From positions 14,200,980-14,264,979 of the forward strand of contig OZ020623.1 in NCBI GenBank assembly GCA_963971575.1: a stretch of 64,000 bases of DNA, in the 5' to 3' direction. This document shows positions 1 to 10,729 of the stretch, in pieces (position 1 is the first letter of the stretch; every line of letters begins with the position of its first letter). The notes under the pieces were generated by a model. The model saw only the letters and a program-made list of their open reading frames with translations. It searched no databases and was not told where the DNA came from. The position numbers were made by a program, and so were the translations under genes. Source of the DNA: Liopterus haemorrhoidalis. Its lineage: Eukaryota > Arthropoda > Insecta > Coleoptera > Dytiscidae.

Positions 1-61
1 CGGAAGTTGATAATTTGGGCTGCAGAATTTTTCATAGAGTTAATAATAATAAAAAATTGAT

Positions 62-135
62 ATGAAGTGTGAATTTTTACACATTTCAGGGTTTTGTAAG
101 CATTTAATAAATGTAAGAAGCCAACATAGGAGGGT
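62..135 (-). repeat. R1 end fragment
   Basis: Carries the near-palindrome GTGTGAATTTTTACAC followed by CAGGGTTTTGTAAGCATT, the motif found at one end of the long R1 copies elsewhere in the window. The flank with TGTAAGAAGCCAAC recurs near 27150 and, inverted, near 61650, so this is a subfamily or solo end. Nothing coding. Confidence 0.6.
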
Positions 136-178
136 TACCTTTTATATTTCAGGATTTGAGATCATAAACAATTATTTA

Positions 179-656
179 TCAACAAAAGTGGCTTTTTTGT
201 TTTTCAAAATATTCTCCATGAAGATCAATACACTTTTGCATGCGTTTGTACCAATTTTCGAAGCACTTTTTCCACTCCGATTGAGGCTTTTTCCACTGCG
301 ATTGTCAAAATATGTGGGTTTCAATGCGAACAAATCTTTTTGATGGCCAAATGTTCATGCAATAGTGAATGTATGCAGGTCCCACTAATGCCCAAGGATA
401 CCTCAATCTCACGATAAGTCACATGACGATCTTGCTGTATCAGTTCACGCACAGCATCAATGTTTTCCGGAACAACAACCGATTTTGGACGACCTTCGCG
501 AAATTCGTCCATAAGCGAACTACGGCTACGATTGAAGTCGGCAAACCATCGATAAACAGTAGTCCTTGATGGTGCTTCATCGCCAAAAGTCGAATTAAGT
601 TCATCGATGCACTGTTGCTGGATTATGCCACGTCGAAAATTGTAAAAAATAATCAC
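179..656 (-). pseudogene. Internally deleted mariner transposase
   Basis: Remnant of a mariner (IS630/Tc1/mariner) transposase, the nuclear enzyme that cuts and pastes its own element at TA sites. Seen: an N-terminal HTH region of about 110 residues containing SRTTVYRWFADFNRSRSS and GRPKSVVVPENIDAVREL, ending in a stop near 321. Just downstream, another frame gives a mariner C-terminal tail with WYKRMQKCIDLHGEYFEK and a stop near 180. The catalytic DDE core between the two parts is missing, so the copy is dead and shaped like a deletion derivative. The junction holds a tandem duplication of about 20 bp (about 263-303). Family assignment rests on recalled family motifs. Full-length relatives are about 340-350 residues. 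Confidence 0.8.
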
Positions 657-1180
657 TCGAAAACGTTTTTAGCCGAGATGAATGTTTTCAACTTACTGTA
701 AACAACACAAACAGCGTTCGTACGTCAAAACGTTCTGAGTACATATACCGTCAAAAATGTCGAGACTTAACGATAGAAGCGTCAGTTGCCAATTGGTAGC
801 ACTAGTTAGCGTAATCCCAAAATATTAGGGGCAACCCTCGAATACTGGATCTCTACGAATATTTGATTTATAAGTCATTCATTACTATAAATGATTTATT
901 ACTCTTTGATACCTTAAAAACAAAAATCTAAAGTAATTCAAACAATTGGTTGAATCACAACATATATTAGTATAATAAAATAACTGAACACTACACATTA
1001 CACTCTACAGTGTAGAGTGTAGTGGGGTGTACAAAACTGGGTCCTTAGCTGTTAATTTTTTTTTTATTATATTTTTTAAAATAGAAGAAAAGACACACTA
1101 TCTTAGACATAAATACAAAAAATTAATAAAATAATTCAGCAATGAATTAAAAAATTAATTAATATTGTCAAAAACACAAA
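657..1180. other. Unassigned AT-rich stretch with short palindrome
   Basis: No gene seen. Contains an odd palindrome at 1001-1019 with arms CACTCTACA and TGTAGAGTG. The rest is AT-rich and unrecognised. Confidence 0.5.
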
Positions 1181-1685
1181 AACTGCAATATTTTGCAAAA
1201 ACGCAATCTGATCAAAAATTCCTCTCGTTCATTTCCGGCTCAGATCAATGTACATTACCTTAATTATTTTCAGATTTTTAGTTTAACCCCTTTGAGTAAA
1301 AGGGTGCAGGAAAAGAATTTTTTTAGCACATTTTGGGCTAAAATCGTGTTAAAAAAACAATTTAAAAAAAAACTATATTTCGTTCCTTAATCTACGTCTT
1401 AGGAGTTTTCTTTGGATATCACAATTAATATTTTTATTATCAACATTTTTCAAAAAACTTTCAAAAATTCCTGTTGATTTATTCCTGTTGTTTTCATCTA
1501 TGTACATTATGGAGATTTTTTTCAGATATTTTGAACAACCCCTCTGGGAGATAGAGTGGGAAACGAAAGTTTTTTGACACATTTTTGGAGAAACCCCCAT
1601 AAAATGATTAATTTTTCCAAAATAAAAATTTGCTTGTTCCACGCCTTAAAAGATTTTATTTGATATACCACTCAAAATATTAAAA
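1180..1685 (-). repeat. Two diverged tandem R1 core units
   Basis: Two head-to-tail, diverged versions of the roughly 260-bp core found in the full R1 copies. Shared landmarks are CAATCTGATCAAAAATTCC, ATGTACATTA and the run corresponding to the protein frame NVHYL..FQIFSL. No tRNA-like module is visible between them, unlike the copy at 23082-24516. Probably an old fragment. Confidence 0.6.
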
Positions 1686-1689
1686 ACAT

Positions 1690-1910
1690 TTATTTTTACA
1701 GTGGACAGGACACATGATGAGGATGAAGAAGGACCAGAAGGAAGACCTCGTAAGAGATGGTTAGCGAAGATCTAATAAGTATTGGATACACTACACATGG
1801 AAAGACCTGACAATGAACAGATCAAGACGGAGGACTTATGTCAGTGAGGTCAAAAGTCAACTTAACTGATAGTACCCAGAGAAGAAAAAGAAGAAGATAA
1901 ACTAAATATG
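1690..1910 (+). pseudogene. RTE-type LINE 3' end remnant
   Basis: A short stretch reads QWTGHMMRMKKDQKEDLV, resembling the C-terminal block (GH.MRM) of RTE-type reverse transcriptase ORFs. It is followed by a purine-rich tail, and the 3' flank resembles 61735-61830. Too short and broken for clade assignment. Confidence 0.5.
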
Positions 1911-3115
1911 GTAGTATATGTCACTACCGCCTTCATCAATACAGATTCTGATACTCCTGTTAATTGATCTAAATCGTTGAAGACTAAATCGTTGGTCATA
2001 TTCATAATATTTTACAAAATATTGCAATTAAGCGTTACTTGTTAAATTAAGAAAGTGCTATGCTAACGTTAGTAGTGTTCATAATCTCTATACTACGGTC
2101 TTTTAACTAAAAAAGAAGTACGTTTGGCAACATTTTCAGTTGTCGATAGAAAGAGATAGAAATATGCGCTGTACAACATGTTAAAAGAGATGGTAGATGC
2201 GTTACTAGTTTGTACTATTTTTAACTTGTACTATTGTACTATTTATTTCGCGGTAAAAACACAAACATAACCTTGTTTCTTTGACAGCGTTTGGTGACGA
2301 TTTTATTATCGATTTCTTTTAACACTAAGATTTAGTAAAAGATTATGATTGGCCCAAATTCTTTAAATTTGTACAAACAATTTTTAACTAACTAACTAAC
2401 TTTAAATTTGCTAAATTGCCAAAACTGACAGTAATAAACATTTTTTGTTATTGTTGCTTAATTTTCAACATATTCTTCAACTTTTTCTTCCGTAGCTAAT
2501 TTGGAAGATTTTTTTTTATCACTCGTTACTAAATAATATTTAAAATGCCGATATAAACAAGGAAAACGTTTGACAAATGTAAAATCTGCAGTATGATGGC
2601 GATATCTACCTCCACTGTATATTTAGCCTAATTTAATTTCTATGTACGAAGACATCTATCTGTAATATTTCTTCCGCCTACATTTCTAATTATTTCTAGA
2701 CAAAAACATAATTGCAAACAAATGAAGGTCAAATGTAATTTACTTCGTGACTGAATCTTATTTATGACTTACATTATCCTTAAAAAAATGAAACTCCCAA
2801 AACTTGTATGTAAAATTAAACATTACATATGATATCATTTAAATTTATTGTTAGGATAAATCGTAAACATGATTAAGTGGTTTGTTATTTTGTAATAGAG
2901 AATTACTTACGTGTATTTTGGTTATTTATTGATATGTCATTGAATGTACTGAATATATTGTCTACGAAAGTGAACGGTACACTTAAAATTGTTGCCAATT
3001 ATGGTTTATTTCGACAATTATACTGGTTTATTTTAAATAATAGGAGATAAATCAAGTCGCTGTTCACGTGTAGATGGCTCTATGTGCGTATTCTGCGGAC
3101 AGTGACAGATAATAA
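1911..3115. other. Unassigned intergenic stretch
   Basis: About 1.2 kb of AT-rich sequence with stops in all frames and no recognised element ends. Contains a short TAAC microsatellite near 2387-2400. I see no gene here. Confidence 0.5.
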
Positions 3116-3335
3116 TAATAATAATGTTTATTGACAAAAATTACACGTACAGAGCATGTTTTTAGTCAGTCAGGTACAATATATAAACAGTAACTTATAA
3201 CTACTGAAATTGCAAGCAATGAAAAATATAGAAAACTAGCAGACCCGTTACCAACAAACTATATCGAAACTGATATCGAATAAAAATCAATATAAGCAGG
3301 AATCAATTATTAAAACTTGCATGATTCTGCGTATA
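3110..3335 (-). mobile_element. Possible LINE 3' tail fragment
   Basis: Starts with an (AAT)n run followed by ATGTTTATTGACAAAAATTA. Read on the minus strand this is a polyadenylation-like sequence ending in (ATT)n, as in CR1-like LINE tails. No coding sequence remains. Confidence 0.35.
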
Positions 3336-3349
3336 TTAACAAAACAAAA

Positions 3350-3556
3350 ACGTTTCTTGATTATACCTAAGAAATCCTAAACTGCTGCTTAATGCGTGTC
3401 GTTTAAAAATTAATATCGGACCGAACACGGCTCGCGGGCTATATGGTGGACATGAATGGTATAGCTGTTTCTGATTATACTTAGGAAATTCTAAAAAGCC
3501 GCTCAATGCGTTTCGTTTAAAAATAAGTATCGGGCCGGATACGGCCCGCCGGCATA
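3350..3556. repeat. Two-copy tandem duplication, 114-bp period
   Basis: Two copies start near 3350 and 3464 and share GATTATAC.TA.GAAAT.CTAAA, CGTTTAAAAAT and ATCGG.CCG.A.ACGGC. The GC-rich end of each copy can form a short hairpin (for example CGGGCCGGATACGGCCCG). An ORF read through it is repetitive and not credible as a gene. Confidence 0.7.
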
Positions 3557-3856
3557 ACGTTAATTGACACAACATTCTTTAATTAAGTCAAGGTATATAC
3601 TGACTGGAGAGTTAAGAGCTATATTCTCGCTAAGGCTAAACACATAGTGAAGCAGAGAGCAAAGCAGCGATGAAAGCGGAGAGCAAAGCGGTGAAATTAA
3701 ATAAATGAATTCCTGTTACCACGCGCATAGTGGAGCGTACTATAGCGAGGTTATATCGCTGTTATAGTCGAGCAAAGGGACGCGTTCAAACAATTTTGAT
3801 TTCTCTGCTATCATCGTTGCTAAAATAGTTATTTAAAATGGATATTGAGGCATTTA

Positions 3857-4656
3857 TAGTAGGTTCCGATTGAAATTAGTCCAATTTTTTACCAATTTAT
3901 GTTGAATTTTTTCCAAAATATAATCAAAAGTTGAAATACTCATGCGAAAATAAGCAGGGCTTCGAAACGGAACTGAACCGAAAACCGAAAACCGAAAAAA
4001 ACCGTTATTTTTGTCGGAACGAAAACCGGAACTGAACCGAAAAAAAAATATCGATTTATTTCGGTTCAGATAAGACATGTTTATGTGAGTGAATATAAAA
4101 TACATTTTATTTAAGATTATTTTTTAAACTGATGAGCAGAAAAAAATCGTATTTTTTTTAACTGATAAGTAAAAAAAAATGCGCTTCTATTATTTCGAGA
4201 GGGGGGTGTTGAACGTCCAGAATCAACCCCCCCCTGGCAACGGCCTTGGTATGATTATTACAAAATAAGGAATAAAATGTTCTTCTAAATTATAGTAGAA
4301 AATAAATTTCTAATACAAATAAAAGCATTTATAAATTTATCACTTGGAACTGAACCGAAAACCGAAAACCGAAAAAAACCGTTATTTTTGCCGGAACGAA
4401 AACCGGAACTGAACCGATATATATTTTTTTAATTGAACCGGAACGAAAGACGAAACGAAAAAAATAACGGTTCGAAGCCCTGAAAATAAGAATGAAACTT
4501 TTCTGGATGTTCGTGGAGTTGCATATACAAATGATGAAATTCACCATGTATATGTCTACTTTTATTTATTTTGTGAACATTGCACCTTCTAGTGTGTTTA
4601 TTTTTTAGTAAATACCAAATTTTCAGGGAAGAGTTTTCTGTTAGTAAAAAATCCAT
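3857..4656 (-). pseudogene. Harbinger transposase N-terminal fragment
   Basis: Fragment of a PIF/Harbinger (HARBI1-like) transposase, whose DDE nuclease moves the element. Seen on the minus strand: a block with HGEFHHLYMQLHEHPEKFHS, the usual N-terminal signature, then after the hAT MITE the continuation YFRMSISTFDYILEKIQHKL. Splicing out the MITE and one TSD restores the frame across the junction, showing that the MITE landed in coding sequence. The catalytic domain and C-terminus are absent. There is no intact start, and the fragment is dead. Confidence 0.8.
3955..4482. mobile_element. hAT MITE with AACCG-rich inverted repeats
   Basis: Begins CAGGGCTTCGAA and ends TTCGAAGCCCTG, with a perfect 8-bp TSD AAAATAAG at 3947-3954 and 4483-4490, diagnostic of hAT transposition. 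Subterminal arrays of AACCGAAAACCG-type repeats occupy both ends. A G-run/C-run hairpin lies near 4200-4235. No transposase. It sits inside the Harbinger transposase remnant, so it is younger than that element. Confidence 0.92.
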
Positions 4657-4795
4657 TATAATTTTGTGAACTTTCTGCTCGATTTTATACGCGTCACTAT
4701 GTGTCCACTCTTTTATTAGCGCGACATTCTTTTGCCGCTTTGCTCTCCGCTTTCATCGTTTGTTTGCTCTCTGCTTCACTATATGCTTAGCCTAA

Positions 4796-5830
4796 GTGAG
4801 CTGCTGTCGGAGTACGTCGCTCCCCACCAGTCAGTTCGTGACCACCCGCATACTGCAAGACCCGCTAGCACCCAGGAACTTAGCGTTACGTTAAGACACA
4901 CAGGAATTAGGGCTTTTATATATATAATACGAATAAAATAGAAAAAAATACAAAAAATAAAAATCACAAAATACCTGGAGTCAACAGCTCCAGTTCTAAC
5001 TATTTATATTTAAATTTAAAAATGCTTCAAATGAATAAAATGGATTATATTCCAAGAAATCCTTGACTTTAACCTGAAATTTAAATTTGATGTACAGATT
5101 GTCACTAATTTTATTTCAGATTGTTAGTTTTGTATAAGAAACTATTAATCTCTGGGGTTTGTACGTAGCGTTAAAGGTCCAGTGCGATAGATGGATGATC
5201 TATTCTGAATCTGTACCTATAAGTCTTACCTACATGTAAATACATTGGTAAAAATAAGTAATATATCATTTTTTTTGGTAACAGCTAAAAACTTTGGTAT
5301 ACCATATTATTAAAATTACTAACTGGTCAAATTATTTTGGGCCTGGGCTCGTACATTTCGAAGTCATCTATTTTCTTTCTGCTCCCATTTCCCAAAATTT
5401 CATCCTAACCACTAGTAATTTCCTTACTTTAACATTAACACATCTTAAACGTTTTCTAAATGACATATCATTTATAAATCAAAACGGATATCTAATTTGA
5501 ATAGGTTATGTTAGGCTTCTATCTCATAAACACATTATCAATATACGTCTTTTAATTAATGTAACCAATTTGTCATATTTAATAGTTGGTTTGTGGCAGA
5601 ATTTTTCTTATTTGATTTCTTATTAACGGTTTGTATCCGGTTTGTGTGTGGCAACGCCTATTGTTAAATTAACAACTATATTTAATATCTGAGTTTAACC
5701 AATTTCCTTCTACGATTGCAGATGTGTGATTAAGCTAATTTTCAATCTAGAATGTTTAGTGTGATCTTTTTAAGTTTCACTTGTATGTTATATCAGGGTC
5801 AGTCAAATGTAAACAGAACTTTTCCAAAAA
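4796..5830. other. Unassigned stretch
   Basis: About 1 kb with no supported gene. The first 100 bp are moderately GC-rich (CTGCTGTCGGAGTACGTCGC) without a recognisable domain. The remainder is AT-rich. Confidence 0.5.
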
Positions 5831-5854
5831 CTCCTTCCACCCTCTTCAAGATAT

Positions 5855-6735
5855 ATGTATATTAAAGGGGCCTTGAAGGCATGGAGGCGCAAATGCAGTA
5901 ATATAGGTATAGATATTGGATGCAATCCACTGTATACCCTATTATTTTCAGATGACCAGTTTCTGATAGCTGAAGACGAAGATGATTCCAGCTATATGGT
6001 GAGGAAACTAAGGGAGGAATATAAGAAATGGGGTTTGGAAATGAATGCACAGAAAACTGAATACCTCGTTGTTGGTGAGAAGGGAAGAGACCTCAAAATA
6101 GATGATGAAATCATCAGAAACTGCCAGTCATTTAAATACCTAGGTGTTACCCTATCAAATAGAGGGAAGAGTGAAGATGATATCAACAATAAAATAGGGC
6201 AAGGGAAGTGGGTAATAAGGCAACTAAACCCGGTATTGTGGAACGACAATATAACCAAAAGAACGAAAACGGTTATCTACAAAACTATTGTCGAAAGTAT
6301 CTGTACCTATGGTTCAGAAACATGGAAACTCACACAAAGAAATAAAGCCCGACTGAGCGCCGTGGAAATGGACTTTTGGAGAAGGAGTTGCGGTATCTCC
6401 AAACTCGAGCACGTTCGTAATGATACCATAAGTGCAACTATGAACGTTGAAAACTCCATCATAGAATCGATAGAAAACAAACGACTCTTATGGTATGGGC
6501 ACCTCCAGCGTATGCCTGATGACCGATGGCCCAAGAAGATTTGGGAGTGGATTCCTGCGCGCAGACGAAGACCAGGGCGACCAGCAAGGACCTGGGCTCA
6601 GGATGTGCGGGAGGCGATGGAGGCAAGAGGTTTCCAAGATGGCGACTGGATGGACAGAGTCACCTGGCGAAAAGGAAGCAAGAAACGGCGCCAGCCGTAA
6701 ACCACTCGCTATATATATATCAATTTTAACATTTT
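5855..6735 (+). pseudogene. 5'-truncated RTE-like LINE reverse transcriptase
   Basis: The open frame 5855-6700 (281 residues) is the C-terminal part of a non-LTR retrotransposon reverse transcriptase. It starts just upstream of the catalytic box, seen as LLFSDDQFLIAEDEDD (FSDD at the YADD position). It continues through FKYLGVTLSNRGKSEDDINN, the thumb region with TYGSETWKLTQ, and the RTE-type tail GHLQRMPDDRWPKKIWEW and RRRPGRPARTW. The endonuclease and RT fingers are absent, as expected from incomplete reverse transcription. An (AT)n tail follows at about 6707-6720. The ORF is unbroken, which suggests a fairly young insertion, but it cannot encode a working enzyme. Confidence 0.85.
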
Positions 6736-6920
6736 AATTTTTTGGTTAAATTCATAGCATGATCCACTCTCGAACTGTTCACAGGAAGTTTATTAGGAGT
6801 TAAATCCCCTCCCCGAAAATTCGAAAAGAACTTCAATTATAATTCCTACATTTCAAAATTGCACGCTTTTTCAATACGTACCTAGTTCTGCCATAAATAC
6901 TGTATAGTGTTTGGATTATA

Positions 6921-7998
6921 ATAAAAAATTGATGTGAAGTGTGAATTTTCACACATTTTAGGATTTTGCAGGTATTTAGTAAGTGAATGATGATTATTTG
7001 GGATGCCAAAACAAATTTTATATTAAAATATTTTTTTGTTAATTTTAATTCGAACGCCTAATACCATTATTTAGGTTTCTAAATATGTGCAGTATTTTTT
7101 TTATATATATATATAGCTAGGTTCATTAAGAATTTTAAAAATTGCGCCTATGGCTTCCATTGGTTGTTATAAGTTCCGTCCCTCTGATTTCGTGTACATT
7201 GAAACAGAATTAAATTATAATTTAAACAATTTTCACTGGTTATTAAATTTACGCTATTAAAAATTAAATGCAACCTTTGCCAAAATATAACTAGAATTTT
7301 GACAAAATAATTTAAACAATATAAAAATTAAAAAAAAAAAAATACAAAAAATAATATTGTCTCTTTTCGCAGGGATCCCTTTCGGATCGACTTACTTGGG
7401 TGAAAAGCCAGCGTCAAAACCACTACACCAGCATACACGTTCCAGTGTAGCGTGTTACAAAGCTATAACTTGTGTACATTATTAGCAAAAAATCACAAAA
7501 AATGCTTTTTTGTCCAAAAACGTAATCTGATCAAAAATTGCTGTTGTACTCTTCTGGTTCACACCAATGTACATTACTTAGATTTTTTTCAGATTTTTAG
7601 TTTAAACCATCTGGGCTACAGGGTGTGGGACAAAAATTTTTTTGCACAATTTTTGCAAAAATCGCTTCAAAATAATTTATTTTGCAAAAATAAAAATTTG
7701 ATCGTTAATCCACGTACTAAGGGCTTTCATTTGATACCCTGCTCAGAATTATAAAAAAATATTTTTGTTTTTCGATGAGCACATATTTGTTTATATTTTT
7801 AGGGGGATATTTTTTTAGATGTTTTAGTATTTTTCCTATGTGCGGGTCAAAGAGTTGTATAAGCATGCCAAATTTCAACTCTCTAGGTTTAGCCGTTTAG
7901 CTACAATTTTTACCGAACAGACAGACAGACAGACAGACAGACAGACGACAAAATGACGGTATAAGGGTTTTTTGGTCATACCTACAAAACCCTATAAA
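6921..7998 (-). repeat. R1 repeat, near full-length copy
   Basis: One of four long copies of an abundant repeat. In its own orientation it starts AGGGTTTTGTAGGTAT, then has a (GTCT)n run (here read as GACA, about 7918-7946), a core of about 270 bp, a tRNA-like module, a T-run, a second conserved block of about 450 bp, and finally ATACCTGCAAAATCCT plus the hairpin GTGTGAAAATTCACAC. The two ends hold inverted versions of AGGGTTTTGYAGGTAT. A 100-codon frame opens across the core on the plus strand (7452-7754) and resembles frames in other copies. No recognised transposase or RT. Confidence 0.85.
7372..7436 (-). other. tRNA-Glu-like module in R1
   Basis: On the minus strand the sequence TGGTGTAGTGGTTTTGACG followed by CTGGCTTTTCACCCAA resembles the D-arm (A box) and anticodon arm of eukaryotic tRNA-Glu. 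No good B box follows on the same strand, so this is a degenerate pol III promoter-like module, not a tRNA gene. It occupies the position where other R1 copies carry different tRNA-like sequences. Confidence 0.5.
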
Positions 7999-8289
7999 CA
8001 GTGTTTATTCAAAATGCCCTCCCTTCGTCTTCACACAAGCATAAACGTGATAGTCCAGGAGGCAGCCTTGCATTTTTGATGGTTATTTCATCCCGCTTAA
8101 TTATTTTTATAATTGATAGTTTAGATATGGCTAATAATCGAAACAAGCATCAGCCGCCAGAATTGTGGTGGGGATAGTCGTAATAAAATGCACATCATGT
8201 AAAAAAAAAAGATATCTTTAAGTCATTTCAAGCCATTTGAAAATTTGCACAGTTATTGTTTAAGTGATAATAATAATAATAAAAAAAAG

Positions 8290-8946
8290 TCAGCTGCGTG
8301 CGTAGTGGGGGATTATGCTGCATTCACAGATCAAACAGCTCCAAGTTTGGCAATGAGAAAGCCGACGTTGCTGCTAAAGAGGCCACCCAAAAGGAACCAC
8401 CCTTGGACATAAACATCCAAGCAACTGACCTTAAAAATGAAATTATTAAAAGGCTAATACAAAAAGAAGAAAGAAAATGGCAAGACCTAAGAGACAACAA
8501 ACTACGGCGAATAAAAGAAGAAACCAAAAAATGGAAATTCGAAGGGACAAGAAGACAGCAAATAGCAAGGACCAGACTAAGAATTGGACATTCCAGACTG
8601 ACAGACCAATATAGACTTGAAAGAAAAGACGCACCAAACTGTGACGAGTGTAATACAAGACTGACAATCGAACATATTATACTAGACTGTACAAAATACG
8701 AGACGATACGACAACGACACCATATACCTGACAACTTACAAGAAGCCCTCAGTGACAAGGCGGAAAACCTGGCAAACCTCCACAAATTTTTACTTGACAC
8801 AAATTTATACTCTGTATTATAATAATACTTCATGTAATAATATAAACATAAACTATAATGTAAATTAATAATGTACGGGCACTAATCACCATAGCAGTGG
8901 ATGTGCCTCTGTTTTTGTTTGTTAAATAAAAAAAAAAAAAAAAAAA
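8290..8946 (+). pseudogene. 5'-truncated Jockey/I-type LINE, RNase H end and zinc knuckle
   Basis: The open frame 8298-8822 encodes the C-terminus of an I/Jockey-superfamily LINE polyprotein. GNEKADVAAKEA is the last motif of the RNase H domain, which removes RNA from the cDNA hybrid. HSRLTDQYRLERKDAPNC and CDECNTRLTIEHIILDC form the C-terminal zinc-knuckle block. A 3' UTR and an A-run at about 8925-8946 follow. The RT and endonuclease are missing. The ORF is uninterrupted to its stop. The upstream (AAT)n/A run at 8268-8288 may be part of the target site. Confidence 0.85.
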
Positions 8947-9317
8947 TTACTACTGCTCGTTTCTGTGGGAGAATGTTTTAATTATGGAAAATATAAGACG
9001 TTCCTAAATTTCTTATTGAATAGTTTAGTACATCACATCTTATGAAAAAGCTGTGTGCAACGTGAGTGACGAATTTGCTAACAATAAATTAACGAATCCG
9101 CACTTTGGCGATGGGGAAAATTGGGGATTTGATCTACTTTAGGTACATAGCCGCCTGCAAAACTACTTTTCTTCGCTCCTAAGCAAACTAGGCAGTGACC
9201 ACTCCATTTTACTTTACTTTTATTTTCGAATTAATTTACTTCCAAATTATATCCAGTCAATAACCATTTTGAAAAACGGACGCGAGACAAAAGGTCGCAT
9301 GCTTGTTTTCATATTTA
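8947..9317. other. Unassigned stretch
   Basis: AT-rich, no ORF or element ends recognised between the LINE poly(A) tail and the next R1 fragment. Confidence 0.5.
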
Positions 9318-9465
9318 GGGTTTTGTAGGTATGACCACCAAAAAACCCTTATAACGTCACTCTTGTGTCTGTCAGTACAGTAGAAATTGTAGCCAAACGG
9401 CTGAACATATAAAGTTTAATTTTGGCATGCTTGTATAATTCTTTGACCCACATATATGTCAGTCG
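9318..9465 (+). repeat. R1 5' end fragment
   Basis: AGGGTTTTGTAGGTATGACC at its start, then TTGTAGCCAAACGGCTGAAC and TTTGACCCACATA, matching the first 150 bp or so of R1 without the long GTCT run. Belongs to a subtype with ACCACCAAAAAACCC shared with 54645-54840. Confidence 0.75.
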
Positions 9466-9573
9466 CTTGTATAAACCTGTCATAAAAAAAATGATGTAAA
9501 GTCATTTCAAATTCAATGAAACTTATACATCGAACTTATTATATAATTAGAACAATGAGCTGTTTACACAATG

Positions 9574-9673
9574 GGGGTAAGATCGTCGGCTGAGGGATCA
9601 TAATTGCTGAGCGGGCATTTAGCCTAAGCATTTTATAATGTAATCAATGATGTAACTGACGATCTTTACCCCG
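9574..9673. repeat. Small hairpin repeat
   Basis: GGGGTAAGATCGTC at 9574-9587 is mirrored by GACGATCTTTACCCC at about 9659-9673, a roughly 100-bp MITE-like inverted repeat. No TSD was identified. Confidence 0.4.
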
Positions 9674-9735
9674 GTAAGTCGACAGCTGAAGATCATTTTT
9701 ATTTAATATAATATGTAAACTATTCATTAGAAAAA

Positions 9736-10725
9736 TTTCAAGTGGCTTGAAATCAATTTAGCTTTAATTTCATTGATATTTAAAAAAAAAAAAAAAAAAA
9801 CGATGAAATCAATGAAATAGGGGATAAGCATGATTTTTTTAATTTTTTTTTATTATATTCCTCTTGTTGCATATAAACATAAAAAACAGTTTTTGCTTTT
9901 TTTTTAATTTGAAGGCTTAAAAAAATCATAAATGTATGTAGCGCGCGAAAACGACGTGTGACGTCATACCCTTCTAACTGACACATGACACTACTAATCT
10001 ACCCAGCGTACATAGTCTGTTCTGAACTTATTTGTTTGTATAATTTTTATAGGTTATGTAAAGTTAGAGTTATTTTAGTTAAAATAAAGTTTAATTCTAT
10101 AAAAACAATTTATACATGTTTACCGAATTAAATTTTATATTAAAATATATAAAATATGGAAGATCCAGGCCCCAGTACTTCGAAACATAGTCGAAAATAT
10201 TGTTTAGTACCAATGTGCACAAATAGTTCAATTAAAAATCCAAAAAAATAATTTATATCATTACCTGATGACGAAAAACAACAGAAAAGCTATGAGGCGA
10301 AATAAAACCGATATTTCAGAAAAAAGTAAACTTTATGTTTGTGAAGACCATTTTAATGTGAGTACATATATTTTATAAATTATTTTAATAATAAATGCGT
10401 GAAAAATTGTTTAAAAACAAATACAAAACTCTCAAACAATACAATATAAACACGTAAACATTATGTTTTGTCTGTATCTGTGACGTCAAACCCTTACAGT
10501 CTCAGTCGTATCTACTCGGCAACCTTCGCGGCGTGGTCGGATTATTTCAAATTTACAATATTTTAAAAAATTAAAAAATTTGGCTATAATATTAATTAAA
10601 ATGTGATTTTTGTTGTGTTAGGTGACATAACTAACATTAAAATATCAAAAAAATTTAGTTTTAAGGAAATATAAATTTTATGCGTATCCCCTATTATAGC
10701 TAAATTGATTTCAAGCTACTTGAAA
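9736..10725 (+). mobile_element. Inverted-repeat element carrying a THAP exon
   Basis: A 28-bp inverted repeat with one mismatch bounds the region (9736-9763 and 10698-10725; left begins TTTCAAGTGGCTTGAAATC). An inner pair, AATAGGGGATAAGCA (9816-9830) and TGCGTATCCCCTATT (10681-10695), matches at 14 of 15 positions. A degenerate THAP exon lies between. P-element transposases and their domesticated relatives carry an N-terminal THAP zinc finger, so a P-like origin is plausible, but no TSD or catalytic domain is seen. Confidence 0.6.
10156..10357 (+). pseudogene. Broken THAP-domain exon
   Basis: A THAP finger is a sequence-specific DNA-binding C2CH zinc domain. Seen from the ATG: MEDPGPSTSKHSRKYCLVPM, with the first two zinc cysteines in CLVPMC, then FISLPDD, then in a shifted frame MRRNKTDISEKSKLYVCEDH, containing the C-x2-H pair, and HFN. 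Breaks are one in-frame TAA before FISLPDD and a frameshift before MRRN. The exon is followed at once by GTGAGT, a good 5' splice site at 10358, as in P-like transposase first exons. No downstream exon was recognised within the element. Confidence 0.7.
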
Positions 10726-10729
10726 AGGC

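Larger units (their letters stand above)
3634..4792 (-). mobile_element. PIF/Harbinger element split by a hAT MITE
   Basis: Bounded by inverted repeats of about 60 bp starting GGCTAAACACATAGTGAAGC on the left and ending GCTTCACTATATGCTTAGCC on the right. A 3-bp TAA target duplication lies on each side (3631-3633, 4793-4795). A TWA TSD with GC-rich inverted repeats is typical of PIF/Harbinger. Subtracting the nested 528-bp hAT MITE and its 8-bp duplication leaves about 620 bp, so the element is non-autonomous. It retains an N-terminal transposase fragment. Confidence 0.85.
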
